From the NCBI RefSeq assembly GCF_003935425.1, contig NZ_RHQN01000002.1, forward strand, positions 496,001 through 560,000: a stretch of DNA of 64,000 nt. The letters are read 5' to 3'. Source of the stretch: Pseudomonas sp. v388. GTDB lineage: Bacteria; Pseudomonadota; Gammaproteobacteria; Pseudomonadales; Pseudomonadaceae. Under the pieces are notes generated by a model. That model ran no database searches, had not been told where the DNA came from, and saw only the letters and a list, made by a program, of their open reading frames with translations. How positions within the stretch are numbered: the first letter of the stretch is position 1; each line of letters starts with the position of its first letter. Below are positions 48,556-58,180 of this stretch, one piece after another. Made by a program: the position numbers and the translations under genes.

Positions 48556-50000
48556 TGCGTTTGTCTGAACTCAACAACGCCGGACGTACTCCCCAACTGC
48601 CTATGACCCTGGCGCTGGCCGATGCGGCAGGCCCGGCCGAACTGCAATTACTGTCCCTGCTGCGCGTGTTGCCGGGCCAGCGCTATGTGGGCGCGGGCGT
48701 CTGGCGCGGCCGGCCGGTGCTGGCGAAACTGCTGGTCGGCAGCAAGGCTGCCCGGCATTTTCAGCGTGAACGTTCCGGCGTACGCCTGCTGGCCGAACAA
48801 GGCATGACCACGCCGCGGTTGCTGGCCGACGGCTTGCAGGAAGGCGAGGGCGGCTGGTTGCTGTTCGAGTGGCTGGAAGATGCGCCAAGCCTGGGCGATG
48901 CCTGGTCCAGGGTCGAGCATCTGCCGCCGTTGGCCGATGAGCAGCAAGCGGTGCTGGGCGAAGCGTTGTCCGCCATCGCTCAACTGCACACCAAAGGGCT
49001 GTGGCAGGAAGACCTGCACCTGGACAACCTGCTGCGTCACGATGGCCGGCTGTATCTGATTGATGGCGCGGGCATTTGCGTCGAGCAGGCCGGGCAGCCG
49101 CTGTCCCGCCAGAAAGTCCTGGAAAACCTCGGTATGTTCTTTGCGCAATTGCCCAGGGCATTCGAACCGTTCACCGAAGAACTGCTGGTGCATTACCTGC
49201 TCAGCAATGCCGAGCATGGTTTGCCGATGGAAGCCCTGCAAAAGCAGATCGACAAGGTGCGCAGCTGGCGCCTGAAGGATTTACTGAGCAAGACAGGCCG
49301 TGACTGCACGCTGTTCAGCGTCACCGATACCGCCTCGTTGTTCCAGGCCATTCGCCGGGAAGAAGAGGCGGCGCTGTTGCCGGTGCTGGAACAGGCCGAT
49401 GCGCTGCTCGAGCGCGGCCATCTGTACAAGGCCGGTAACTCCGCCAGCGTTGCGCGGGTCGAGGTCGGTGGTCGTGCGGTGGTGATCAAACGCTACAACA
49501 TCAAGGATTTCAGTCACTGGCTCAAGCGTTTCTGGCGCCCGAGCCGGGCCGTGCACTCGTGGCGCGAAGGCAATCGGCTGATGTTTCTGGGTATCGCCAC
49601 GCCCAAGCCGCTGGCCGTGCGCGAGCCGCGTTTCCTCGGTCTGCGCAGCAAGGCGTATCTGGTTACCGAGGCGCTGGACGGGCCGAACATCATCGAGCGC
49701 TTTGCGCCGTTCGTGGAATCGGGCGATGTGCCGGAGCGTGATCTGAATGCACTGGACCTGTTGTTCTCGCAGCTGATCGCCGAGCGCATCAGCCATGGCG
49801 ACTTCAAAGGTACGAACATCTATTGGCAGGACGAGCGTTGGGTGTTGATCGATCTGGATGCCGTGCAACAGCACGGCACCCAGAGTGCGTTTGCGCCGGC
49901 CTTTGCCCGCGACCGGGCGCGTTTCCTGCGCAACTGGCCGCAAGGCAGCGCGCTGCACCAGTTGCTGGAGCAGCGCTTGCCCAAGGGCGAGACGGCCTGA
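48555..50000 (+). CDS. Tandem kinase-fold protein of the LPS core cluster
   Basis: 481 residues with two kinase-like halves. The N-terminal half has a catalytic loop WQEDLHLDNLLRHDGRLYLIDGAG (Asp153). The C-terminal half has SHGDFKGTNIYW (Asp416) followed by WVLIDLDAVQ. Both halves keep the catalytic and metal Asp. It corresponds in position to the uncharacterised gene after wapQ in P. aeruginosa. A role in core phosphorylation is inferred from context. It ends 21 bp from the stop of the convergent toxin gene. Confidence 0.85.
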   Translation: MRLSELNNAGRTPQLPMTLALADAAGPAELQLLSLLRVLPGQRYVGAGVWRGRPVLAKLLVGSKAARHFQRERSGVRLLAEQGMTTPRLLADGLQEGEGGWLLFEWLEDAPSLGDAWSRVEHLPPLADEQQAVLGEALSAIAQLHTKGLWQEDLHLDNLLRHDGRLYLIDGAGICVEQAGQPLSRQKVLENLGMFFAQLPRAFEPFTEELLVHYLLSNAEHGLPMEALQKQIDKVRSWRLKDLLSKTGRDCTLFSVTDTASLFQAIRREEEAALLPVLEQADALLERGHLYKAGNSASVARVEVGGRAVVIKRYNIKDFSHWLKRFWRPSRAVHSWREGNRLMFLGIATPKPLAVREPRFLGLRSKAYLVTEALDGPNIIERFAPFVESGDVPERDLNALDLLFSQLIAERISHGDFKGTNIYWQDERWVLIDLDAVQQHGTQSAFAPAFARDRARFLRNWPQGSALHQLLEQRLPKGETA

Positions 50001-50021
50001 GGCCGCACTCGCCCTGGCGGG

Positions 50022-53000
50022 TCAACCGACGCGGGTCAGGTTGATGCTCTTGAGTGCACTGATCAGCGCGTCCATATCGTCGTAAGGCGTCAGGTGAACG
50101 GGTGCCCAGCTTGGGCGATCCACGTACAGCTTGCCTTGTTCGTTGACGAGCACCGGCGTGCGATTGATCTGAAAGGCGCGGGATCGATGCACGACAACGT
50201 GGACGTCGCCTTCTCCCTGTTCGATCAGGAACATCCCCGGCCTGGCCAGTTTTTCATCAAGCGGGATCGGCTTGGGCGGGCGGACCGTGATCACTCGGTT
50301 GCTCACTTCCAGTTCCACGCGATAGTCGCTTTTGACTTCGGCGGTTTCCCGCGTGATGCCGGTCGGCAGGAATTCACCCGGGTCACGCACCACACCTCTG
50401 GATTTGCCCGGCAATACGTCGATCACCCGCACGCTGATACCGCCCTGCAATTCGGCAATGCCCGGAACCAGGGAAGCGAAGGTGCTGGAATGGCTGTTGC
50501 CGACCAGCGCGATCCATTTGTGGGCGCCCATGACTTGCTGATGCTTGCCGATCGTGCGCGACGCAAAGTAATTCATCATTTGCTGGCGCGACGTATCGAC
50601 CTTGTTCAGCAGGCCCTTGAGGTAGTAGCTGGCCGTGCAGTCCAGGGCGCGGATCTCCAGGCCATGCTGTTGGGTCTTGATCAGTAACTGCTCAAAGGTG
50701 TAGACCTTGTCCGGATCGGTAAAGTGGCCGCGATCCAGCTTCTTCAAGTCGTGCAGCAGGCCCTTGCTCATCTGGCCGGTCTCGAAAAAGCGGTCCAGGT
50801 CGGCCTGATGCAGGTCGGTCAACAGATGCTCCATGTACAGCGTGCGAACGTTCTGCCGCTTGAGCAGCGGCAGGTTGTCCATGATCAGCTTCTTGCTGGC
50901 GATCGACGAATGGGTTTCGCCGATGACCACGCCGTCCGTGTGCTGGTACAGCGTGGTCAGGAAATCCGGCAGGCTGGTTTGCGGCTGCACGACCGGCAGT
51001 GTCGGCCGGGGCGGCAGTTGCGCAGGGGGTAGCCCGGGTCGTGGCGGCAGCGCGGTGGGGACAATGACGCTCGCGTCCGATTGCAGCTTCCGGCGCCGGG
51101 TAAAGAATTCGCTGCGCACTTTGCCCATGGCAGGGTCGAGTATGAAGTACTCCTGATCCAGCCCTTTGCTCTGGAAATTGGCCAGCGTGTGCATCAGGGG
51201 TCTGTCACTGATCGGGGTGTCGTAGGCCGAGTCCGCCAGCGATTGCTGGAGCGCGGTTGCAGGATGATTGGCGGTCCAGTCCTGCGGTTCGATGCGCTGC
51301 CAGCCGCCGATATCATCCCAGCGAAAGCCATATTCCCCGGCCCAGCGTTCACCGGCAAGAACGGCCTCGTTGTCTGCCAAGGCTTTGAACAGCGCGTCGT
51401 CCACCTGGGAACTGGGCAGCAGGGACGATGCCGGAGGCAGAATCAACGGATTGGAAAAGCTGATCAGGTAATCGCTGTGCACACCCGTTTCAGCAATGCC
51501 GGCGGGGCCTGACGTGATTCGGGTCGCTCGTCCTCCCGCTATATCCTGAATATGAGCGCAGGTGACGCCCTGCAGCTCGGCAATGCCGGGTAGCTCACCG
51601 TGAGTCGTGGCCAGGCGGTGATCGAGCAAGGCAATCCAGCGCCGTGAAGGGTTGGCTGCAACGTCGCTGCTGATCAAGGTGTGGCCAAAGAACTTGCTCA
51701 TTTTTTCGCCCGCAGCGCTGTCGCCTGCCGCAATGGCTACCGGATGGCCGAGCAGCGGATAACTGACCGATGAGCTGAACGGCCGGATTTCGATACCGTG
51801 CCGATGGGCAGTCTTGACCAGATGGTAGTAGTCGTACTCGGTGGTCAGGTTATCCAGCGCGCCGTTATTGATTTCCCGGAAGTGATATTTGATTTCATGG
51901 GAGCCGGCCCGGCTCTTGTTGCCCATCGCACGGTATTGGGCGAGTTTGGGCAGGTGCCGGTCGGTGAACAGGTGCTCGATATAGATGACTTCGACACGCT
52001 GTTCGGCCAGTAACGGCATGTTCATGATCAGCAGTCGCTTGCTGGCCACGGATTTCGGAACCTCGCTCAGGACCAGACCGTCGCTGTGGGTAAAGATATT
52101 CTGGAACCAGGTTTCCAGCTTCACAGGCGGCGTCAGCGTCGGCAGGCGCGGTCTGGAAACCGCCGCAGGCTGACTGAAAAACGCGTCGGCGTCCCGGTAC
52201 AACGTCTCGCGAAGCGCGGTGTGGGTCTCGCGCATGCCTCCGAAGTACGTCTCGAAATAACTTTCCAGGCCGTATCCGCTGGGGTCGTATGGTTCCCTGT
52301 TCAGAATGATGTGCAGATACTTTTGCATGGTCGGCGGCAATTCATAGCGGCCGGTAGGGTGGCTGGCGACAAGCTCGGCTTCGTCTTCCTTCAGCGGCCT
52401 GTACCTGCCGGCTTCATCCATTCCGCCACGCAGTCCGGGACGCTCCACGAGTTGCCACTGGCCATGCTCGTCAAGGCGAACCGGCTGCCTGCCGAAGAAG
52501 GCAAACGGATTGGCGGGATCGACGATTTGCCAGCAACGCAGCTGCGCATCGTAATGGACCTGATACGTCCGGCCGGACAACTCGATGTACGACTGGCCGT
52601 TGACCATGCGTACACCTTGGGCATGGCCGCTGTTGATTGGCGGCACATCGCGCAGGGACAACTGGACGCTCAGCTCGCTGCGCAGTCCGGATTGCGCCCC
52701 CGAACCCAGACTGGGCGAACGCCCCAACGGCTGCCAACCGCCGTCGCGTTGATAGAGCGCGAACTGGCCGGTTGCATTCACGTCCTGCGATGAACCTTCG
52801 ATACGGCGGAACACCGGCGCATGACCGTGAGCGTCGGGTTTGCTGACCAGGAAGGCTTCGTCCTGGAGCTGCACCGGGAACAGATCTTCGTAGCGCGGCA
52901 AGGACGTGGAACGCTGGAGCGGCGTCGACGCAGGCGGCGTACCGGGCTGGCCATCGGCCGCGATACGCCGCAATGTGCCGCCCAGACCTTTGATGCCCGA

Positions 53001-56000
53001 ATGAATGTCCCCCGCAGCGCCAAGGCTGTTGAGCAAGGAGGTCAGGATATAGGCGCCGGCCGCTTCGGTTTCCCCTTCGCGCAGCGCCTGCAATGCGCGC
53101 ACGCTGTCGTGCAGGGACAACAAGGCGCCCACGGCAAAGCTTGCGGTGGGAAACGGCAGGGTCACCACTGCTGCGATCAGCTCGACCGTGGTCCAGACCA
53201 GTCGGGTGAGCATTTCCTTGCGGCTGGTGGTGGTCTCGTCCGCATCGCGGAGCCGGCGCAGCAGAGGCCGGTTGTAACAGGTGTCGGCAAAATCGGAGAT
53301 GGACTCCTTGGGCAGAAACGGTGCTTTGCTGGCATTACCGCGCTGCATGTCGGCCAGGAACAGTGCCAGGGTCTTGCGCGATTTGATCCGGCAGCGTTGG
53401 GTGTAGTAGTCGATCATGCCCGGCGTCTGCAGCGAGTCAACGAAGCGGGCGAACAGGCGAAACTCGATGCCATCGGGCGCCTGCGGGGTGTACAGCAGCG
53501 CCGCCTGCCTGATTCGGGTGGGCAGAACCGCGATGCAACCTTGTACGGTTTCGACGTGGGTCAGCCGCGTGTCCGGGATCACCAGTTGATCGATGCCGCT
53601 CAGTTCGGTGCCGATGAACGGCTTGTCCACATGGATCTGCAACGGGTAGAGCGGAAAGCGCTCACGCACTCCGTTGTCGTTGCGGTGCGCATGATCGATG
53701 GACTCGTGAAGCCAGCCATATTGCACGGCAGTGATATGCCCTTTGAGCAGGCTGCGCAGCGCGGCGGCCTGCATCTGCAATTGAGTGATCAACACGCTGG
53801 TCTGGCGGCGGTACGCGTAACCCTCGGCACTACTGTCGAGCAGGGTGCTTTTCACCAGCGCGATGTAATCGTCGGCCAGCCACTGGCCGCGTACCGAGCC
53901 TGAAACACGTTCGGGTGTCAGCAGGGTCAGGTCCACGCCGGCCGGGCCGCTGAATTTGGCGTGGGTGTCGGCGCCGGTACGGCTCAAGCCCAGGCTGTCG
54001 TCGTAGCCATGCAGCAGCATGTCGGTGTAGTTAAGCGTTTCGCGCTCGCTATAGATCGTGATGGTGTCAGGGTCCACCGAGCCAGGGGGCACGTTCAATA
54101 GCTGGGCGATCTTCTGGCTGGCGCGCTGATGCACATACTTCTCGAACGTCTGCGCCCGGGTATGCGGTTTTTCCTCATAGTTGCGCATGGCACCTGCGGC
54201 CGCGTCCTCCAGGGCCACCAACTGTTGGCGCTGTTCACGGCTGGCCTGCAGATACCAGTCGGGCGTGTGCCGGGCCTGCTCGGAAAGCGCGACGGCGACG
54301 TGCTCTTCGACCAGATACTGCAAACCCGCGTCATAGCTGGAGAGATCGCTGAGGCGAACGAAGTCTGCATTCGGATACGGCTTGAGTTTCAGGGCCACCA
54401 GCAACTGATTCAGCAGCGGCCGGCTGGCAACGTCGACTTGGCCGAGCAGGTAGGCGCGCATTGCGTCGGAAGCAAACCAGCCGATCAGCTCGTGCTGCAA
54501 TTGGGTCGGGTTGTCGAACGCCTTGAAACGCTGCGGGGACGGCGCGTCCATGGCGACCAGCACCAGTCGTTGCAGCGCACCTTGCGTCGAGCGCTTGGCA
54601 AATACCAGCAGCTTGCCCAGGGCGTGGCGGTTGTGCAGCGTGATCTGCTGGATGACGGGGGCGGCATCGGGTGCTGTCAGCGGCGAGTTGGCGGCTTCGA
54701 TGAGCGCAAAGTCATCAGGCTGGATGTGGCCCTGCATCTTTGCCGCATAAGCTTGCGCGGTGATCCGGGCGCGGGTCAGCACCCGCATGAGCTGCTGATG
54801 GTCAGGGTTCTGATACGCCGTTCGCTGGTAATCGCCAAACCTTGCGCGCAAGTCCAGCTCATCGACCAGCTGCGCGAGGTAGGCCGGGGTGAGGGTTGCC
54901 TGGACCGGCTCGAACGCCTGGTCGTCGAGGCTTATCGTGGTGTGGCTGAGAAAATCCGATCCGGGAATCAGGTCGTCCGGGTGCAGGCCGTACAGGGCCA
55001 GCTCGACCAGCGAGCGGGTCGTGGTGTAGGCCTCGCCGGTCACCGGCAAGGTTCGGCGCGTACCGACGGTGATCGCCTGCGGGTCCAGCGCGTGACCCAG
55101 GTCATCGGCCAGTCGCGTGCGCAGGTGTGCTTCGGCGAAGCGCTCCGGCGAAGCGGCCGGGCCAAGCACGCTGAGCACCGCGGCACGCGTCGCGTCGTAA
55201 TGCTGCAATCGCTGCACATAGGCGGTCAGGTCGTCCGGGCTGGCAAACTTCACCCAGTCCGGCAGGCTCTGGCGCTCGCGTCGCTCGGCAAACGTCTGTT
55301 CGCGCAGATCCAGCATGGCACCCGGCCCCCACAGGCCACGCATTGCGATGGCCTGGCGAATCAGGCGTTCGCGCTCTCGCGGCTCACCGGCTGATGCGCT
55401 GCAGGCGTGCCGCACGTCCGCGCGCTGTTTTCTCAACAGACTCTCCACGGCGTGGGCGAAAGGGTCGCCGGATACGGACGGCAGCACTACGTCTGCCGCC
55501 GTGAAAGGCTCCAGATACAGGTCCGGCTCGCTGTCGATCTGCCGCAGTCGATCCTGATGGGGCTGCTCAAGGGTGTTAAACAAGACGCGCCTGAGGGGTG
55601 AATTCAGCCCCTGGGCCAGGGATTCGCGCATTTGTTTCAGCGTGTTGAAACCGCTCACGCCCACGCCGGGAAGCATCAGCAGGGTCTGGTCCTGGTCCCG
55701 GACCAGCACCAGAGCGCCGGTCAGCTCGACCTGCTCGTCGTCATTGAGCAGCAGATGGACGGCCAGAGCCGTCGACGTGGCTGCTTCGTTCGAGTCGGGC
55801 AGGCAGGCGGCATGAGCCGGTTGCAGGTCGCGCTCGTGAATCATGACCGTGACCTCATCGGCCAGCGCCTGTTTCATGGCGGTGCGAAAGGTCTCGCGGC
55901 GTGCAGGAGTCCAGTAGGCGTCGAGCCGCTGCAGCAGGCTGGCGATTTCCAGCTCTCGCTCGGCGGCGGTTGCGGCATCGAGCATGGTCTGGGCTGGCAC

Positions 56001-56120
56001 AGGCAATGCGGCCAGTTCGAGACTCAGGCTCGCGCGGGTGGCGTCGAGTCGCTGTAGTGCAGCGGCGGCGCCAGGGTAGGTTTCGGTGGGTGCGGGTGGC
56101 ACCGGGGTCAGTGTTTGCAT
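50022..56120 (-). CDS. Giant predicted toxin: dermonecrotic-toxin-like N-terminus, tandem TIKI/ChaN-like C-terminal domains
   Basis: 2,032 residues from ATG 56120 (MQTLTPVPPAPTETYPG, GGAAAG upstream). No signal peptide is seen. Residues about 1-900 resemble the DUF6543 dermonecrotic-toxin region of Pseudomonas proteins (ERLIRQAIAMRGLWGP; GLHPDDLIPGSDFLSHTTIS). A hydrophobic stretch near 970-1010 (TVELIAAVVTLPFPTASFAVGAL without the first residues) could insert into membranes. After a linker there are two copies of a domain: copy 1 about 1330-1550 and copy 2 about 1713-1930. Copy 2 has VVIGETHSS, YMEHLLTDLH and GNSHSSTFASLVPGIAELQG. Copy 1 has VLSEVPKS and YIEHLFTDRH. This is the domain I associate with membrane-targeted effector/RtxA-like ChaN folds. 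Host-directed rather than antibacterial action is inferred from the absence of an immunity gene. It is reversed inside the LPS core cluster. Confidence 0.82.
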   Translation of the reverse strand: MQTLTPVPPAPTETYPGAAAALQRLDATRASLSLELAALPVPAQTMLDAATAAERELEIASLLQRLDAYWTPARRETFRTAMKQALADEVTVMIHERDLQPAHAACLPDSNEAATSTALAVHLLLNDDEQVELTGALVLVRDQDQTLLMLPGVGVSGFNTLKQMRESLAQGLNSPLRRVLFNTLEQPHQDRLRQIDSEPDLYLEPFTAADVVLPSVSGDPFAHAVESLLRKQRADVRHACSASAGEPRERERLIRQAIAMRGLWGPGAMLDLREQTFAERRERQSLPDWVKFASPDDLTAYVQRLQHYDATRAAVLSVLGPAASPERFAEAHLRTRLADDLGHALDPQAITVGTRRTLPVTGEAYTTTRSLVELALYGLHPDDLIPGSDFLSHTTISLDDQAFEPVQATLTPAYLAQLVDELDLRARFGDYQRTAYQNPDHQQLMRVLTRARITAQAYAAKMQGHIQPDDFALIEAANSPLTAPDAAPVIQQITLHNRHALGKLLVFAKRSTQGALQRLVLVAMDAPSPQRFKAFDNPTQLQHELIGWFASDAMRAYLLGQVDVASRPLLNQLLVALKLKPYPNADFVRLSDLSSYDAGLQYLVEEHVAVALSEQARHTPDWYLQASREQRQQLVALEDAAAGAMRNYEEKPHTRAQTFEKYVHQRASQKIAQLLNVPPGSVDPDTITIYSERETLNYTDMLLHGYDDSLGLSRTGADTHAKFSGPAGVDLTLLTPERVSGSVRGQWLADDYIALVKSTLLDSSAEGYAYRRQTSVLITQLQMQAAALRSLLKGHITAVQYGWLHESIDHAHRNDNGVRERFPLYPLQIHVDKPFIGTELSGIDQLVIPDTRLTHVETVQGCIAVLPTRIRQAALLYTPQAPDGIEFRLFARFVDSLQTPGMIDYYTQRCRIKSRKTLALFLADMQRGNASKAPFLPKESISDFADTCYNRPLLRRLRDADETTTSRKEMLTRLVWTTVELIAAVVTLPFPTASFAVGALLSLHDSVRALQALREGETEAAGAYILTSLLNSLGAAGDIHSGIKGLGGTLRRIAADGQPGTPPASTPLQRSTSLPRYEDLFPVQLQDEAFLVSKPDAHGHAPVFRRIEGSSQDVNATGQFALYQRDGGWQPLGRSPSLGSGAQSGLRSELSVQLSLRDVPPINSGHAQGVRMVNGQSYIELSGRTYQVHYDAQLRCWQIVDPANPFAFFGRQPVRLDEHGQWQLVERPGLRGGMDEAGRYRPLKEDEAELVASHPTGRYELPPTMQKYLHIILNREPYDPSGYGLESYFETYFGGMRETHTALRETLYRDADAFFSQPAAVSRPRLPTLTPPVKLETWFQNIFTHSDGLVLSEVPKSVASKRLLIMNMPLLAEQRVEVIYIEHLFTDRHLPKLAQYRAMGNKSRAGSHEIKYHFREINNGALDNLTTEYDYYHLVKTAHRHGIEIRPFSSSVSYPLLGHPVAIAAGDSAAGEKMSKFFGHTLISSDVAANPSRRWIALLDHRLATTHGELPGIAELQGVTCAHIQDIAGGRATRITSGPAGIAETGVHSDYLISFSNPLILPPASSLLPSSQVDDALFKALADNEAVLAGERWAGEYGFRWDDIGGWQRIEPQDWTANHPATALQQSLADSAYDTPISDRPLMHTLANFQSKGLDQEYFILDPAMGKVRSEFFTRRRKLQSDASVIVPTALPPRPGLPPAQLPPRPTLPVVQPQTSLPDFLTTLYQHTDGVVIGETHSSIASKKLIMDNLPLLKRQNVRTLYMEHLLTDLHQADLDRFFETGQMSKGLLHDLKKLDRGHFTDPDKVYTFEQLLIKTQQHGLEIRALDCTASYYLKGLLNKVDTSRQQMMNYFASRTIGKHQQVMGAHKWIALVGNSHSSTFASLVPGIAELQGGISVRVIDVLPGKSRGVVRDPGEFLPTGITRETAEVKSDYRVELEVSNRVITVRPPKPIPLDEKLARPGMFLIEQGEGDVHVVVHRSRAFQINRTPVLVNEQGKLYVDRPSWAPVHLTPYDDMDALISALKSINLTRVG

Positions 56121-56422
56121 CCGTCTTGCTTTCCGATAGGCGCTCGTGGAGCGCTGGCATTTGAACGAGGGCCGTTGGCCCAAGGGTGACAGCGGCCAAT
56201 CAATCAGAAGTGCGGTGCGCGGGCGGCATAGATAGTTATTGAATGCGGGCAGGGGAAACTTCAGGGCACAGTCCGCTCGCCGATGACATTTCAGGCCCCG
56301 AGCCAAATCGCCGGTCATTACGCTATAATCCCGCGCTTTAGCTGTCCCCGGCCGACCTTGCAGGGGCACATATTTTCTCGGGCGCCTTGCGCTCGCATGC
56401 AGACTAAAGAGGCTGAACCCCA
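56121..56422. promoter_or_regulatory. 302-bp divergent gap between the toxin gene and wapO
   Basis: Contains a good -10 box TATAAT at 56324-56329 for the rightward genes, without a strong -35. The leader after it is about 90 nt. No clear promoter was recognised for the toxin. No repeats or transposon ends were seen at this junction. Confidence 0.5.
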
Positions 56423-58180
56423 GTGGCATTGACGATCCTTGGCCTGTCCGGCGCCCTTAGCCATGATCCCTCGGCCGCGCTCTATATCGACGGCAAGCTG
56501 GTAGCAGCGGCCGAAGAGGAGCGCTTCGTTCGCGATAAACACGCAAAGAACCGCATGCCCTACGAGTCTGCGAAGTTCTGTCTCGAACAGGCGGGCATCA
56601 AACCCTCCGACGTCGATGTGGTAGCCATTCCCTTCGCGCCCATCAGCCTGTTCGGCAAGGCGCGCTGGCACTACGCCAAGCGCTACTGGTACGCCCCGGA
56701 TCGTGCGCTCGACGCGCTGCTGATGGGCAACCGCCGCTACAAGCGCTATCGCAACAAGATCGTCTGGTGCCTCGAGCAACTGGGCTTCGATCCGAAGAAG
56801 ATCAAGATCGAGCCGGTCGAACACCACCTGGCCCACGCCTCCAGCGCCTACCACTGCTCCGGTTTCCAGGAAAAGACCGCGATCATGGGTATCGACGGCA
56901 AGGGTGAGTACGCCACGACCTTCTTCGGCTATGGCGAAAACGGCAAGATCCACAAGATCAAGGAATTCTTCGATCCGGACTCGCTGGGCGGCCTGTATGG
57001 CGCGATCACCGAATTCCTGGGCTTCGAAATGCTCGACGGCGAATTCAAGGTCATGGGCATGGCGCCGTATGGCGACGCCAGCAAATATGACTTCTCGCGC
57101 CTGGCAACCTTCGAGAACGGCGAACTGGTGATCAACACCGAGCTGGCCAACGTGATCGGCCTGCGTCGCTATAAAGAAAACGGCAAGGGCTTCTACTTCT
57201 CGCCGAAACTGATCGAGTGGCTCGGCCCGAAACGCGTGGGCGACGTGGCTGACGAGCCTTACATCCATTACGCCGCCAGCATGCAGGCACTGTTCGAGAA
57301 GCTGGCGTTGCAGATGATGGATCACTACCTGGGTGACATCCTCAAGGAAACCGGCAAGATCGCCTTTGCCGGCGGCTGTGCGCTGAACGTCAAGCTCAAC
57401 CAGCGCATCATCGCCCGCCCGGAAGTCAAGGAACTGTTCGTGCAACCGGCCTCCGGCGATGCCGGTACGGCGGTGGGCGCGGCCGCTTACGTGTCCCATG
57501 CCCGCGGCGTGCCGGTGGAAAAGATGGAACACGTCTACCTCGGCCCGGCCTACAGCAACGAAGACGTCATCGCCGCCTGCGCTCGCCACCCGAGCAAGCC
57601 GGTCTGGCGCCAGATCGAAAACACTCCAGAGCGCATCGCCAGAATCATGGTCGAGGGCAACCCGGTGGCCTGGTTCCAGGGCCGCATGGAGTTCGGCCCG
57701 CGTGCGCTGGGCGGTCGTTCGATCATCGGTTGCCCAAGCGTGGCCGGCGTGGCCGATCGCATCAACCACCAGATCAAGTTCCGCGAGCGCTGGAGGCCTT
57801 TCTGCCCGTCGATGCTCGATACCGTCGCCTCGCAGATGATCAAGATCGATCACCCGGCGCCGTTCATGACCTTCACCTTCGAAGTCGCCGAAGAGTGGAA
57901 GACCCGCGTGCCGGAAGTCGTCCACGAAGACGGCACGTCCCGTGCCCAGGTGCTCAAGCGCGAGTACAACCCGCGCTACTACGACATGATGAAGGCGCTG
58001 GAAAACCTGACCGGCAACGGCGTGTCGCTCAACACCTCGCTCAACCGTCGCGGTGAACCCATGATCTGCTCGCCGACCGACGCGCTGAACATGTTCTTCG
58101 GCTCCGACCTGCAATACCTGATCATGGAAGACATTCTGGTGGTCAAGGACGGCGTGGAGACCTATGACACGCTCGACTGA
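56423..58180 (+). CDS. wapO: LPS core carbamoyltransferase WapO
   Basis: NodU/CmcH-family carbamoyltransferase, 585 residues, cytoplasmic. It uses carbamoyl phosphate and ATP; in P. aeruginosa the orthologue is thought to carbamoylate heptose II. N-terminal TsaD-like region has LGLSGALSHDPSAAL and VEHHLAHASSAYHCSGF, with conserved His residues. IMGIDGKGEYATTF, FAGGCALNVKLNQ and MEFGPRALGGRSI follow, the last being the C-terminal YrdC-like active-site part. Start is GTG at 56423 with AGAGG upstream. It overlaps wapH by 17 bp. Confidence 0.92.
   Translation: MALTILGLSGALSHDPSAALYIDGKLVAAAEEERFVRDKHAKNRMPYESAKFCLEQAGIKPSDVDVVAIPFAPISLFGKARWHYAKRYWYAPDRALDALLMGNRRYKRYRNKIVWCLEQLGFDPKKIKIEPVEHHLAHASSAYHCSGFQEKTAIMGIDGKGEYATTFFGYGENGKIHKIKEFFDPDSLGGLYGAITEFLGFEMLDGEFKVMGMAPYGDASKYDFSRLATFENGELVINTELANVIGLRRYKENGKGFYFSPKLIEWLGPKRVGDVADEPYIHYAASMQALFEKLALQMMDHYLGDILKETGKIAFAGGCALNVKLNQRIIARPEVKELFVQPASGDAGTAVGAAAYVSHARGVPVEKMEHVYLGPAYSNEDVIAACARHPSKPVWRQIENTPERIARIMVEGNPVAWFQGRMEFGPRALGGRSIIGCPSVAGVADRINHQIKFRERWRPFCPSMLDTVASQMIKIDHPAPFMTFTFEVAEEWKTRVPEVVHEDGTSRAQVLKREYNPRYYDMMKALENLTGNGVSLNTSLNRRGEPMICSPTDALNMFFGSDLQYLIMEDILVVKDGVETYDTLD

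Noticed and set aside
50022-56120. Rhs or T6SS-type polymorphic toxin
   Set aside because: No YD repeats, PAAR or VgrG-like parts and no immunity gene were found.
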